Below are positions 14,532-22,133 of a stretch of 39,152 bases of DNA, piece after piece. Source of the DNA: an uncultured Phascolarctobacterium sp. (GTDB lineage: Bacteria > Bacillota > Negativicutes > Acidaminococcales > Acidaminococcaceae); contig CAAEPE010000052.1 in the NCBI GenBank assembly GCA_900757795.1, forward strand, positions 1-39,152, in the 5' to 3' direction. The position numbers and the translations under genes were made by a program. Position 1 is the stretch's first letter. Every line of letters begins with the position of its first letter. The notes beneath the pieces are model-generated. The model made no database searches and was not told the DNA's origin. It saw nothing but the letters and a program-made list of their open reading frames with translations.

Positions 14532-16457
14532 TCAAAAGCTGCGCACAATAGCTGCAAAACGCTCTGCATCTAAGGACGCGCCGCCAACTAAAACGCCGTC
14601 AATGCCGCTGATGTTAAAATCTGCTGCATTTTTTTCGGTAACACTGCCGCCATAAAGAATACGAACTTGACGAGCAATTTCCGGAGTGAAAATCTTGCCC
14701 ACTTTTTCACGAATCAAACGACAAACCTCCTGCGCGTCAGCAGGCGTTGCTGCTTTACCGCTGCCGATAGCCCAAACAGGCTCGTAAGCAATAACCATAT
14801 TCACAGCGTCCTCCGGTGCAACTGCACCTAAAGCGCTTTTCAGCTGCATACTAATTTTGCGCGCTGTTTTACCAGCTTCACGCTCAGCCAAATTTTCACC
14901 AACACACAGCAAAGGCTTCAAGCCGTTGCGGTAAGCGGCAATAATTTTGCTGGTCACTAGCTTATCAGTTTCGCCAAAAATACTGCGGCGCTCACTGTGA
15001 CCAACCATAGCATATTCTGCACCGATATCGGCAACCATAGGAGCGGAAACAGCACCAGTAAATGCCCCCTTATCCTCCCAATGAATATCTTGAGAGCCGT
15101 AACCAACGTGCTTGCCGTCAATAGCGTCTGCCACAGTTTCCAAAGCAGTAAACGGCGGGAAAATAACAACCTCGTTTAAGGTACCGTTAGTTTCCATAAC
15201 AATATTTTCAGCCAGCTCCACAGCTTCATCTACGGTTTTGTGCATTTTCCAGTTACCGGCAATCATCTTGCGGCGCAGGTCGTCAAGAGCAGCAACGCCG
15301 GGCAGAACCTTGCCTTCCAAATATTCCAAGGAAGCGCCGCCGCCGGTAGAAATATGGGAGATGCGTTTTGCTAATCCCAGCTTTTCAATAGCAGCAACAC
15401 TGTCGCCGCCGCCAACAATACTGATAGCGCGGCTCTTAGCCACAGCCTTAGCTACAGCTTCTGTACCCTTACAGAAAGCGTCCATTTCAAAAACGCCCAT
15501 AGGACCGTTCCACACAATCATTTTAGCGTCAGCCAAAGCATCAGCATAAGCCTTGGCGGTTTCGCTGCCGATATCCAGTGCCATGCAGTCTTGGCTTAAG
15601 CTGTTCACAGGCTGAGTGGTATGCTTAGCGTCGGCAGCAAAGGCTTCGGCCATTACCAAGTCCGTAGGTAGCAATAATTTTACGTGATTCTTTTTAGCTT
15701 TAGCGATAAGCTCTTTAGCCAAATCAATTTTATCTTCTTCTACTAGGGATTTACCCATAGCGCACCCTTGTGCAGCTAAAAAGGTGTTAGCCATACCGCC
15801 GCCAATGAGAAGGGTATCAACCTTATCTAATAAATTACTGATAACGCCGATTTTATCGCTTACCTTAGCGCCGCCGATAATAGCGGCAAAGGGATGCAGC
15901 GGATCGGTTACAGCGCGGCCAACGTAGGCAATTTCTTTTTCCAGCAGAAAGCCTGCAGCAGCAGGCAGAAAATGCGTTACACCCTCAACGGAAGCATGAG
16001 CGCGGTGAGATACACCAAAGCCATCGTTCACATACAAATCTGCCAAGGAAGCTAACTGCTCCGCAAAATCCATATCATTTTTTTCTTCTTCCTTATGGAA
16101 ACGCAGATTTTCTAGCAGCAAAATATGTCCGGCTTTCAGCTTTTTAGCTGCTGCCTTTGCATCAGCGCCAACGCAGTCAGAGGCAAAGGTAATTTTTTTA
16201 CCTAACAGCTTACCCAAATGCTTCGCCACGGGGACTAAGCTGAATTTAGGATTTACTTGTCCTTTGGGGCGGCCAAGATGCGCCATCAAAATAACAGCTG
16301 CTTTTTTGTCTAAAAGGTATTGAATGGTTTCTAACGAAGCACGAATACGTGTATCGTCGGAAATATTGCCTTTATCGTCAAAAGGAACATTAAAATCTAC
16401 ACGTACCAGAACTTTTTTACCGGCAACATCTAAATCGCGTACTGTTTTTTTCTCCAC
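14532..16457 (-). CDS. pgk-tpiA: Fused phosphoglycerate kinase / triosephosphate isomerase
   Basis: This is a single 641-codon frame. Residues 1-397 are a complete phosphoglycerate kinase, with VLVRVDFNVPFDD, LLMAHLGRPKG-type strand, the basic patch DTRIRASLETI, and the C-terminal GGGDSVAAIEKLG and STGGGASLEYLEGK. Residues 398-641 are a complete triosephosphate isomerase, with AGNWKMHKT, VGHSERR (electrophilic His), AYEPVWAIGSG (catalytic Glu) and YGGSVTEKN. The kinase's final residues run straight into the isomerase Met398 with no stop, frameshift or ribosome binding site between. Fused PGK-TIM is well known in Thermotoga. The protein would catalyse two lower-glycolysis steps. It follows gap by 17 bases and precedes gpmI by 12. 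Confidence 0.97.
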   Translation of the reverse strand: MEKKTVRDLDVAGKKVLVRVDFNVPFDDKGNISDDTRIRASLETIQYLLDKKAAVILMAHLGRPKGQVNPKFSLVPVAKHLGKLLGKKITFASDCVGADAKAAAKKLKAGHILLLENLRFHKEEEKNDMDFAEQLASLADLYVNDGFGVSHRAHASVEGVTHFLPAAAGFLLEKEIAYVGRAVTDPLHPFAAIIGGAKVSDKIGVISNLLDKVDTLLIGGGMANTFLAAQGCAMGKSLVEEDKIDLAKELIAKAKKNHVKLLLPTDLVMAEAFAADAKHTTQPVNSLSQDCMALDIGSETAKAYADALADAKMIVWNGPMGVFEMDAFCKGTEAVAKAVAKSRAISIVGGGDSVAAIEKLGLAKRISHISTGGGASLEYLEGKVLPGVAALDDLRRKMIAGNWKMHKTVDEAVELAENIVMETNGTLNEVVIFPPFTALETVADAIDGKHVGYGSQDIHWEDKGAFTGAVSAPMVADIGAEYAMVGHSERRSIFGETDKLVTSKIIAAYRNGLKPLLCVGENLAEREAGKTARKISMQLKSALGAVAPEDAVNMVIAYEPVWAIGSGKAATPADAQEVCRLIREKVGKIFTPEIARQVRILYGGSVTEKNAADFNISGIDGVLVGGASLDAERFAAIVRSF

Positions 16458-16474
16458 GAATAACTATCTCCTTC

Positions 16475-17479
16475 TTACAGGCCTTTTCTGCCAATGTAAA
16501 CTGCCAAATCTACTACGCGGTTAGAATAACCCCATTCATTGTCGTACCAGCTGACAACCTTTGCCATACGAGGACCTACCATCATAGTGGACAGACCGTC
16601 AATAATGGAGCTCAGTGGGCAGCCGTTGTAATCACGGGATACGAGAGGCAGCTCGTTATAGCCCATAATGCCTTTCAATTCGCCTTCAGCAGCTTCTTTT
16701 AATGCAGCGTTGATTTCTTCTGCAGTGGTATCTGTTTTCAGCAATACAGTCAAGTCGGTGATGGAAACGTTAGGAGTAGGAACGCGCATTGCAAAGCCGT
16801 TCAATTTGCCTTTCAATTCGGGAAGAACAAGAGCTACAGCCTTAGCAGCACCGGTAGTGGTAGGAATAATGGAGCAAGCGGCAGCACGCGCACGGCGCAA
16901 ATCTTTGTGAGGCAGATCCAAAATCCTTTGGTCGTTGGTGTAGGAGTGAACGGTGGTCATCAAACCGCTTTCAATACCAAATTTGTTCAGCAAAACCTTA
17001 GTGAAAGGAGCCAAGCAGTTGGTGGTGCAGGAAGCATTGGAAATAATATTGTGTTTAGCAGGATCGTATTTTTCTTCGTTAACGCCCATAACAATGGTAA
17101 TGTCCTCGCCTTTTGCGGGAGCGGAAATAATAACCTTTTTAGCGCCGGCAGTAATATGAGCAGCTGCTTTAGAAGCCTCAGTGAAGCGGCCAGTGGATTC
17201 TACAACGATTTCTGCACCCAGTTCGCCCCAGGGAATTTTAGCAGGGTCCAAAGAGCTGGATACAGGAATTTTTTTACCGTCAACGACAATGCAGTTTTCA
17301 CCAACAGAAACCTCGTGGTCATAAGTGCCATGTATAGAATCATATTTCAGCAAATGAGCCAGAGCAGCACTGTCGCCGGGATCGTTAATGCCAACAATCT
17401 CAATTTCAGGATTAGTGAAAGCTACACGGAAAACCTCGCGGCCAATACGGCCAAAACCATTGATACCAATTTTTGTCAT
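16475..17479 (-). CDS. gap: Glyceraldehyde-3-phosphate dehydrogenase, type I
   Basis: This 334-residue NAD-dependent enzyme oxidises glyceraldehyde 3-phosphate to 1,3-bisphosphoglycerate. Visible features are the Rossmann start IGINGFGRIGREVFR, Asp33 in GINDPGDS (NAD preference), the active-site SNASCTTNC with Cys151, HSYTNDQ, and the C-terminal SWYDNEWGYSNRVVDL. The segment after Asp33 (PGDS rather than the commoner LTDP) is a minor variation. AGGAGG lies upstream of ATG. It is the first enzyme gene after cggR (58-base gap), so its expression should respond to the CggR operator at 18587-18623. Confidence 0.98.
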   Translation of the reverse strand: MTKIGINGFGRIGREVFRVAFTNPEIEIVGINDPGDSAALAHLLKYDSIHGTYDHEVSVGENCIVVDGKKIPVSSSLDPAKIPWGELGAEIVVESTGRFTEASKAAAHITAGAKKVIISAPAKGEDITIVMGVNEEKYDPAKHNIISNASCTTNCLAPFTKVLLNKFGIESGLMTTVHSYTNDQRILDLPHKDLRRARAAACSIIPTTTGAAKAVALVLPELKGKLNGFAMRVPTPNVSITDLTVLLKTDTTAEEINAALKEAAEGELKGIMGYNELPLVSRDYNGCPLSSIIDGLSTMMVGPRMAKVVSWYDNEWGYSNRVVDLAVYIGRKGL

Positions 17480-17537
17480 AATAATTTCCTCCTTAGTTTT
17501 TCAAGAGTTTTCATTATATATTGCACTGACGTGCTGA

Positions 17538-18575
17538 TTAACTATTTTCCTTGGCCATCCGCAGAATTTCTTTAGCCGCCGCCTCGTCCGTCACTAAAAT
17601 ATCTTGACGGGAAGCACGAATTACTGACAAAATAGCCGCCGCTTTAGATTTACCGCCAGCAATGCCAATAATCGTACCAATATGCTGCAAATCCTGCAGC
17701 ATTAAACCGGCGTTATTAGTCATATAAACCTGCCTGCCATCCAAAGCACAATATTGTCCAAAGGCCTCGCCCACAGCTCCGGCCTCTTCCAGCCGACTAA
17801 TCAGTTCTGGAGCCAACCTTCTGTGACGAGCCATAACACTTGCTCTGCCGACGCCATGAACTAAAATATCTGCTCTTTTAATAATATCAACAACAGAGCG
17901 TACACCAATATCCTCTTTAAGAATACTGTTCAAAATATCCTCACTCACGCAGTCGGGTACATAAAGCTGGCGGTAGGCCGCGCTTAGCTTTTGCGCCAGC
18001 ACAGTAGCAATAGTATTAGCCTGTAATTCTACATTATCTCCCAAACCACCGCGAGCAGGAACTACCACAGTATTAGGCTGCGAGCCGGTAATATTGGCTG
18101 CCATAGCCGCCATAGTTGTACCGCCGCTGACTGCCACAATGTGACGCTGACCGTCGCTTAATAGCTTGCTTAAAATATGCGCGGCAGTGCGTCCTATTTC
18201 GCGTTTTACAACATCCTCTTGGTCAGAATCTCCGGGCAAAATTACTACCCGACCAATTTTTAGAGTATCGCTTAAAGCCTTTTCCAAAAAGGAAATATCC
18301 TGTAGCTTACGCACATAGTCAGCTAATTCCTTCAAAATATCATTTCCCTCATCGGTAACGCTCATGCCGCTAGACGAAAAAGCCAGCAAGCCGCTTTTTT
18401 TGAGAAAATCAACCTGCGCCCGCAAAACTCTTTCACTAAGGCCAAGCCTGCCAGCTAACGCACGCCTGCCAATGGGAGATTCATGGCTTACCTGGCGCAA
18501 AATCTGATATCTTTGCACCAAAAGATTTGTCAATTCCGGGACGATTTTCTTTTGTAAATTGATAATACTATCCAT
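17538..18575 (-). CDS. cggR: Central glycolytic genes regulator CggR (SorC/DeoR family)
   Basis: This transcriptional repressor of about 345 residues has an N-terminal winged HTH (about residues 15-60, GRRALAGRLGLSERVLRAQVDFLKKSGLL). A SorC-type sugar-phosphate sensor domain follows, with AVSGGTTMAAMA, VVPARGGLGDNVELQAN, the GVGRA segment and a C-terminal IGIAGGKSKAAAI. In Bacillus the orthologue is released from DNA by fructose-1,6-bisphosphate and controls the gapA operon. Gene order cggR-gap-pgk-tpi-gpmI-eno is the same here. The ATG at 18575 is favoured by GAGGG six bases upstream. The open frame extends to 18638, but that extension overlaps the operator. A tandem operator lies immediately upstream. 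Confidence 0.95.
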   Translation of the reverse strand: MDSIINLQKKIVPELTNLLVQRYQILRQVSHESPIGRRALAGRLGLSERVLRAQVDFLKKSGLLAFSSSGMSVTDEGNDILKELADYVRKLQDISFLEKALSDTLKIGRVVILPGDSDQEDVVKREIGRTAAHILSKLLSDGQRHIVAVSGGTTMAAMAANITGSQPNTVVVPARGGLGDNVELQANTIATVLAQKLSAAYRQLYVPDCVSEDILNSILKEDIGVRSVVDIIKRADILVHGVGRASVMARHRRLAPELISRLEEAGAVGEAFGQYCALDGRQVYMTNNAGLMLQDLQHIGTIIGIAGGKSKAAAILSVIRASRQDILVTDEAAAKEILRMAKENS

Positions 18576-18586
18576 CATTATCCCTC

Positions 18587-18623
18587 GGTACATTTTTGTC
18601 CCTTGTGGAACTTTTTGTGTCCC
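18587..18623 (-). promoter_or_regulatory. Tandem CggR-type operator
   Basis: On the minus strand two copies of a GGGAC-box element occur 21 bp apart, two helical turns: GGGACACAAAAAGTTCC (18607-18623) and GGGACAAAAATGTACC (18587-18602). This matches the tandem GGGAC-N6-TGTC layout of the Bacillus CggR operator. It lies between the likely promoter and the cggR start, as in Bacillus. Confidence 0.75.
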
Positions 18624-18667
18624 ACGAACTAAATACAAATAAAAAACAGAGTCTTTATCTGTTCATT

Positions 18668-18696
18668 AGTATAGCATACTCTAATGCAGAAATAAA
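18668..18696 (-). promoter_or_regulatory. Candidate promoter of the cggR operon
   Basis: -10 TATACT (18668-18673) is good; the -35 TTTATT (18691-18696) is weak, with a 17-base spacer. The predicted start places the operator about 40-75 bases downstream. The rest of the gap, 18700-18849, holds only the nested inverted repeats around 18747-18792 described in the findings. Confidence 0.5.
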
Positions 18697-18849
18697 GCAT
18701 TTTATATCAACTTCTTTACGAGTTCGTAGTTCAGAGTGCATTGGCTCACAATATAAGATTGTGGCATCCTGCCGCACAGGTACAACACAATCGCCGTCAT
18801 ACTGCATATAAATTAATCTTCATCAGCATTACTACACTTAATAATAAAA

Positions 18850-18880
18850 AAGTACAGCAATCACTAAGATTACTGTACTT
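18850..18880 (-). terminator. Terminator of the queC-queT-queF operon
   Basis: AAGTACAG pairs with CTGTACTT, with further AATC/GATT pairing inside, followed on the minus strand by TTTTTTATTAT, 25 bases after the queF stop. Confidence 0.85.
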
Positions 18881-18905
18881 GAAATTTACAGGCAATATTC
18901 TATTT

Positions 18906-19403
18906 TTATCTATTATTGATAGTTTCCGGATACATATCGTGCATAAAAAGGCGCTTTTTCGCAACCGCTTCCCATTCCGTTCCCGGCTTGCCGTGATTGG
19001 CAAAGGGGTCAATGGACAAACCGCCGCGAGGCAGAAATTTGCCCCAAACCTCAATATATTTTGGCTCTAATAATTTGATTAAATCTTTCATAATAATATT
19101 TACGCAATCCTCGTGAAAATCACCGTGATTGCGGAAACTAAATAAATACAGCTTTAAGGATTTGCTTTCTACCAAAAGCTTATCAGGCACATATGAAATA
19201 TAAATAGTCGCAAAATCCGGCTGGCCAGTCATAGGACACAAGCTGGTAAATTCCGGACAATTAAATTTAACAAAATAATCGTTACCAGGATGTTTGTTAG
19301 GAAAGCACTCCAACACCTCCGGCGCATAATCGCTTTTATAAGCAGTTTTATGACCTAAAAGACTTACTCCTTGCAATTCTTCTTTACTTCTGCCGCTAGT
19401 CAT
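18906..19403 (-). CDS. queF: NADPH-dependent 7-cyano-7-deazaguanine reductase QueF
   Basis: This 165-residue enzyme of the tunnelling fold reduces preQ0 to preQ1 in queuosine biosynthesis. The unimodular type is indicated by length. The catalytic Cys lies in EFTSLCPMTGQPDFATI, which is the QueF signature. Substrate and NADPH residues are in LVESKSLKLYLFSFRNHGDFHED. The ATG overlaps the queT stop (TAATG), so translation is probably coupled. It is the last gene of the preQ1-riboswitch-controlled operon. Confidence 0.96.
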   Translation of the reverse strand: MTSGRSKEELQGVSLLGHKTAYKSDYAPEVLECFPNKHPGNDYFVKFNCPEFTSLCPMTGQPDFATIYISYVPDKLLVESKSLKLYLFSFRNHGDFHEDCVNIIMKDLIKLLEPKYIEVWGKFLPRGGLSIDPFANHGKPGTEWEAVAKKRLFMHDMYPETINNR

Positions 19404-19909
19404 TATTTACGTCCCCCTTCAAACACGAAAAAACGTCCTGCACCTACACGCTCCAACGCCATTACCAGCATATAGCTGGCTATGCCGCTGATACATTGAC
19501 CTACCAAAATACTGGAAGCCAAAAGCCAGTAAGGCAGATTTAAAATTGCCGACAGCCACACAGGTACGCCTAAGCCCGGCACAAAGGTTACTGCCAGCCA
19601 TACAATCCAGTTACCACAGCCGCGGCGCTTAGCCAACACAATCAAGCCGGTAGTCACAATACCTACAAGCCCTCCACCGATAATATCCGGCAATCCCAGG
19701 CCGCCCATAATTGTATTGCTGATAACATTGGCAATACCAAAGGGCACAATCAAAAAGGGAAACAACGCACTTAAACCATAAAGCGCCGTAGCAATACGAA
19801 TTTGATACTGACCAAAGGCAAAGGTCTGCGTACACATCATCACAACAATATATAAAGCAATGCACATGGCAGAAAAGGCAAGCTTTTGATTATTAAAATT
19901 CTCTTTCAT
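19403..19909 (-). CDS. queT: QueT-family queuosine-precursor transporter (S component)
   Basis: This 168-residue membrane protein has five to six hydrophobic segments and belongs to the QueT family of ECF-type substrate-binding (S) components. The N-terminus LAFSAMCIALYIVVMM and the segment FGQYQIRIATALYGLSALFPFLIVPFGIANVISNTIMGGLGLPDIIGGG are characteristic. It is thought to import a queuosine precursor such as preQ1 or preQ0. Its ATP-binding and T subunits would be encoded elsewhere as a shared ECF module; none is in this window. Neighbours queC and queF and the upstream preQ1 riboswitch strongly support the role. Confidence 0.9.
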   Translation of the reverse strand: MKENFNNQKLAFSAMCIALYIVVMMCTQTFAFGQYQIRIATALYGLSALFPFLIVPFGIANVISNTIMGGLGLPDIIGGGLVGIVTTGLIVLAKRRGCGNWIVWLAVTFVPGLGVPVWLSAILNLPYWLLASSILVGQCISGIASYMLVMALERVGAGRFFVFEGGRK

Positions 19910-19919
19910 ATTTAACTCC

Positions 19920-20603
19920 TCATTTATTTTTTAGCAGCGGATCAACTGCACCGTTAGCGGCAAAAGCCGCTTCTCTATCGCGGCACGTCCCGCATTTACC
20001 GCAGGACCGGTCGCCGCCCTCATAGCAGGACCAAGTTAATTCATAGGGCACGCCCAACCGCAAGCCCTCTGCTACAATATCCTTTTTATGTTTATCCACA
20101 AATGGCGCCAGCAATTTTACTTTTTTACCGCTACCAAGATATACCGCTGTATTCATAGCCTCGTTAAATTCTTGGCTGCAATCTGGATACGCGCTGCCGG
20201 CGGCATCATCGGCGTGAGGACCGTAATAAATCACTTCGCATTCATATTCTAAAGCGATACTGGCAGCAGTCGCCAAAAACAAGCCGTTGCGGAAAGGAAC
20301 ATAGGTTGTTACGGTCTCTCCCTGAAGCTTTTCCAACTGTTCAGCATAAGATGCGTGAGGAACTGCGTCAGTAGAATTTTGCAGCAACGAGCAGTTGCTA
20401 TGGGAAAAAATTTGCGCTAAATCCATTTGCAGGAGCTGCACATGATAATAGTCGGCAACAGCCTGCGCCGATTGCAGCTCTTTGCTGTGCTTTTGACCAT
20501 AAAACATGGACAAGGCCAGCACGTTATCACCATATTTTTCTTTGGCTAAAGCTAGACAAGTGGAACTGTCCACGCCGCCGCTAAGTAAAACTAATGCTTT
20601 CAT
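19920..20603 (-). CDS. queC: 7-cyano-7-deazaguanine synthase QueC
   Basis: This 227-residue ATP-dependent enzyme of the PP-loop family converts 7-carboxy-7-deazaguanine and ammonia into preQ0. It has the PP-loop LLSGGVDSSTC (residues 7-16), YVPFRNGLFL, and a C-terminal zinc site CYEGGDRSCGKCGTC. The ATG follows GGAGG. A hairpin may cover that site. Only the later steps (queC, queF) and a transporter are here; queD, queE and folE are not in the window, which fits either dispersed genes or reliance on imported precursor. Confidence 0.96.
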   Translation of the reverse strand: MKALVLLSGGVDSSTCLALAKEKYGDNVLALSMFYGQKHSKELQSAQAVADYYHVQLLQMDLAQIFSHSNCSLLQNSTDAVPHASYAEQLEKLQGETVTTYVPFRNGLFLATAASIALEYECEVIYYGPHADDAAGSAYPDCSQEFNEAMNTAVYLGSGKKVKLLAPFVDKHKKDIVAEGLRLGVPYELTWSCYEGGDRSCGKCGTCRDREAAFAANGAVDPLLKNK

Positions 20604-20604
20604 A

Positions 20605-20626
20605 GTACCTCCAAAAATTCAGGTAC
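20605..20626 (-). promoter_or_regulatory. Possible SD-sequestering hairpin before queC
   Basis: GTACCT and AGGTAC form a perfect 6-bp stem around a 10-base loop on the minus strand. The 3' arm contains the AGG of the queC ribosome binding site, one base before the ATG. It may add translational control; this is structural inference only. Confidence 0.4.
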
Positions 20627-20640
20627 AGGCGCAAATAAAA

Positions 20641-20670
20641 AAGGATTTCGTTTCTACAGACGAAATCCTT
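20641..20670 (-). terminator. Second terminator in the queC leader
   Basis: A perfect 11-bp stem AAGGATTTCGT / ACGAAATCCTT is followed on the minus strand by TTTTTTATTT. It is a canonical intrinsic terminator placed between the riboswitch terminator and queC. Confidence 0.85.
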
Positions 20671-20684
20671 GCATACAAATAAAA

Positions 20685-20704
20685 ATACTGGCAGGCGCCA
20701 GTAT
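20685..20704 (-). terminator. First (riboswitch-proximal) terminator in the queC leader
   Basis: ATACTGGC / GCCAGTAT forms an 8-bp stem with a 4-base loop, followed by TTTTTATTT on the minus strand. It begins within 6 bases of the preQ1 aptamer, the usual place for its expression platform. Confidence 0.8.
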
Positions 20705-20709
20705 ATCGC

Positions 20710-20750
20710 CCGTAGTTTTATTTTGAGACAGGATGGTTACGAACTGTCTA
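20710..20750 (-). ncRNA. PreQ1-I riboswitch aptamer
   Basis: On the minus strand the P1 stem AGACAG/CTGTCT encloses a loop TTCGTAACCATC. An A-rich tail AAAATAAAACTACGG follows, in which TACG can pair with CGTA of the loop to form the H-type pseudoknot. This matches the layout of class I preQ1 riboswitches in size and order. It lies just after the predicted transcription start of queC-queT-queF. Binding of preQ1 should favour the terminator at 20685-20704; I could not define the antiterminator confidently. Confidence 0.85.
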
Positions 20751-20768
20751 TTATGAAATTACTTTCTT

Positions 20769-20798
20769 ATTATAATTGATAAAAGGGTTTTTGTCCAA
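20769..20798 (-). promoter_or_regulatory. Promoter of the queC operon
   Basis: -35 TTGGAC (20793-20798) and perfect -10 TATAAT (20769-20774) with an 18-base spacer. Transcription would begin near 20762, about 12 bases before the aptamer. Confidence 0.75.
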
Positions 20799-20811
20799 TA
20801 ATTTTTGCAGC

Positions 20812-20846
20812 GGCGATATATTTTCACTCCGTGATAATATATCGCC
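20812..20846 (-). terminator. Long hairpin after the rsmD-coaD-coiled-coil operon
   Basis: GGCGATATA (20812-20820) pairs with TATATCGCC (20838-20846), with an inner TCAC/GTGA stem. It lacks a clear T-run on the minus strand, so termination is uncertain. A second inverted repeat, ACTTTTTC/GAAAAAGT, lies at 20885-20910. Confidence 0.4.
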
Positions 20847-20932
20847 TTTACCGCGCTTTTAAAAATTCGCGAATCTTTCTTGCTACTTTTTCAGTTATTA
20901 ACGAAAAAGTATAAAATCAGCGAAAGAAGCTA

Positions 20933-21529
20933 CTATTCTTCAGTCTCTTCCTGCTCCACGCCAGTCACTACGCCGCCGCGCAGCACCTTTTGCATTTCTG
21001 CATTGACATTTTGACGGTTATTCTCTAAATCCTGCAAAGCGCTTTGCATGCCGCTGCCAATAAACGCCAGCATATCATCAGCATATTGCAGTGAATCGTG
21101 CTTAACACGCATTGCATAATCATCGGCAGCGGTTTTGGTTTCTTCCTGATAGCGCAGTGCATTTGCTTTAATTTCTTCCGCAACAGCGTTAGCCTGCTTT
21201 ACAATCTCCTCCTGCTGAACTTTAGCGTCAGCTTCGGCTTGAGCAACAGCTACTAAACGCTCGGCTTCATTTTTAGCCTGCTCTACAATACGGTCGGCGT
21301 CGCCATAGGCTTTGTTCAAAATGCTTTTTTGTTCTTCCAAAACCTGAGTAGCGCTTTTAATTTCGCGGGGAATTGCTTCCTTTAAATCGTCAATCAAATT
21401 AGCTAAATCGCCCTCGTCCAGCATAATTTTCTCTGTAAAAGGCACGCCTTTAGCCTCGGAAATCATGGTATATACTTCTTCAAAAATTTTATCCAGAGCG
21501 ATACTGGTTTTGTTATCTCTTTCAATCAT
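20933..21529 (-). CDS. Coiled-coil protein, ATP synthase subunit B/DivIVA-like
   Basis: This 198-residue soluble, highly charged protein is dominated by a continuous alpha-helical coiled coil (about residues 50-150), rich in Ala, Glu, Gln and Lys heptads like those of V-ATPase subunit H/E or F0 subunit b. A short N-terminal segment (about 1-45) resembles the head region seen in DivIVA-like Firmicute proteins, and the C-terminus is acidic (EQEETEE). There is no transmembrane segment. I do not recognise a defined function. It follows coaD by 17 bases in the rsmD-coaD operon, and similar coiled-coil genes accompany coaD in other Firmicutes. A scaffold or membrane-associated cell-division role is possible but unproven. 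Confidence 0.65.
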   Translation of the reverse strand: MIERDNKTSIALDKIFEEVYTMISEAKGVPFTEKIMLDEGDLANLIDDLKEAIPREIKSATQVLEEQKSILNKAYGDADRIVEQAKNEAERLVAVAQAEADAKVQQEEIVKQANAVAEEIKANALRYQEETKTAADDYAMRVKHDSLQYADDMLAFIGSGMQSALQDLENNRQNVNAEMQKVLRGGVVTGVEQEETEE

Positions 21530-21546
21530 CTTATCATCTCCACAAC

Positions 21547-22038
21547 TTATTCAAACTTATTGTATACATGCTTACGCACACGCTCTTCAATACAATCGGG
21601 AACTAAATCCTTAAGCTGTCCGCCAAAGGTAGCCAGCTCGCGCACGCCGGAGGAGCTGACAAAGGAATATTTGGCATTAGTCATAATAAATACAGTTTCT
21701 AAATGGTTGTCAATTTTTTTGAGCAGCAACGCTCTCTGAAATTCATATTCAAAATCGGTAAACGCCCGCAAGCCTCTGACTATAAAGGGCGCGCCTTCTT
21801 TTTCACAAAACTCATTGAGCAAGCCGGAAAAACAGGTTACACGCACATTAGGAATATGCTTGGTGGCATCGCGCAGCATTTCTACTCTCTCTTCCATGGT
21901 AAACATGGCCTTGTCCTTGCCGGGATTATGAAAAACACTGATAATCAACTCGTCGAACATGGCGCTTGCTCTTTCAAAAATATCTATATGACCTTTGGTT
22001 ACAGGGTCAAAACTTCCTGGACAAACTGCTCTGCGCAT
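21547..22038 (-). CDS. coaD: Phosphopantetheine adenylyltransferase
   Basis: This 163-residue nucleotidyltransferase catalyses the penultimate step of coenzyme A synthesis, adenylating 4'-phosphopantetheine. The nucleotide-binding motif CPGSFDPVTKGHIDI near the N-terminus contains the conserved T/HxGH with His17. The second signature is SFVSSSGVRELATFGG, close to the ISSS-x-x-R motif. Further family regions are IVRGLRAFTDFEYEFQ and NHLETVFIM. Length is typical. GGAGG lies 7 bases before the ATG. It follows rsmD by 95 bases, an order (rsmD-coaD) widespread in Firmicutes. Confidence 0.97.
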   Translation of the reverse strand: MRRAVCPGSFDPVTKGHIDIFERASAMFDELIISVFHNPGKDKAMFTMEERVEMLRDATKHIPNVRVTCFSGLLNEFCEKEGAPFIVRGLRAFTDFEYEFQRALLLKKIDNHLETVFIMTNAKYSFVSSSGVRELATFGGQLKDLVPDCIEERVRKHVYNKFE

Positions 22039-22133
22039 AGCCAGACCTCCTAAAATACTGTGTTTCCGCTTTCACCGGCAGAAACTTCATAATTTATTTT
22101 TTACTTATTCGACAAAAAGTAGTAATATCCTTT

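Noticed and set aside
16907..17575. 222-codon plus-strand open frame over gap
   Set aside because: It is antisense to glyceraldehyde-3-phosphate dehydrogenase and the end of cggR, with no recognisable features.
18741..19070. 109-codon plus-strand frame
   Set aside because: It overlaps queF antisense and the terminator, and has no ribosome binding site.
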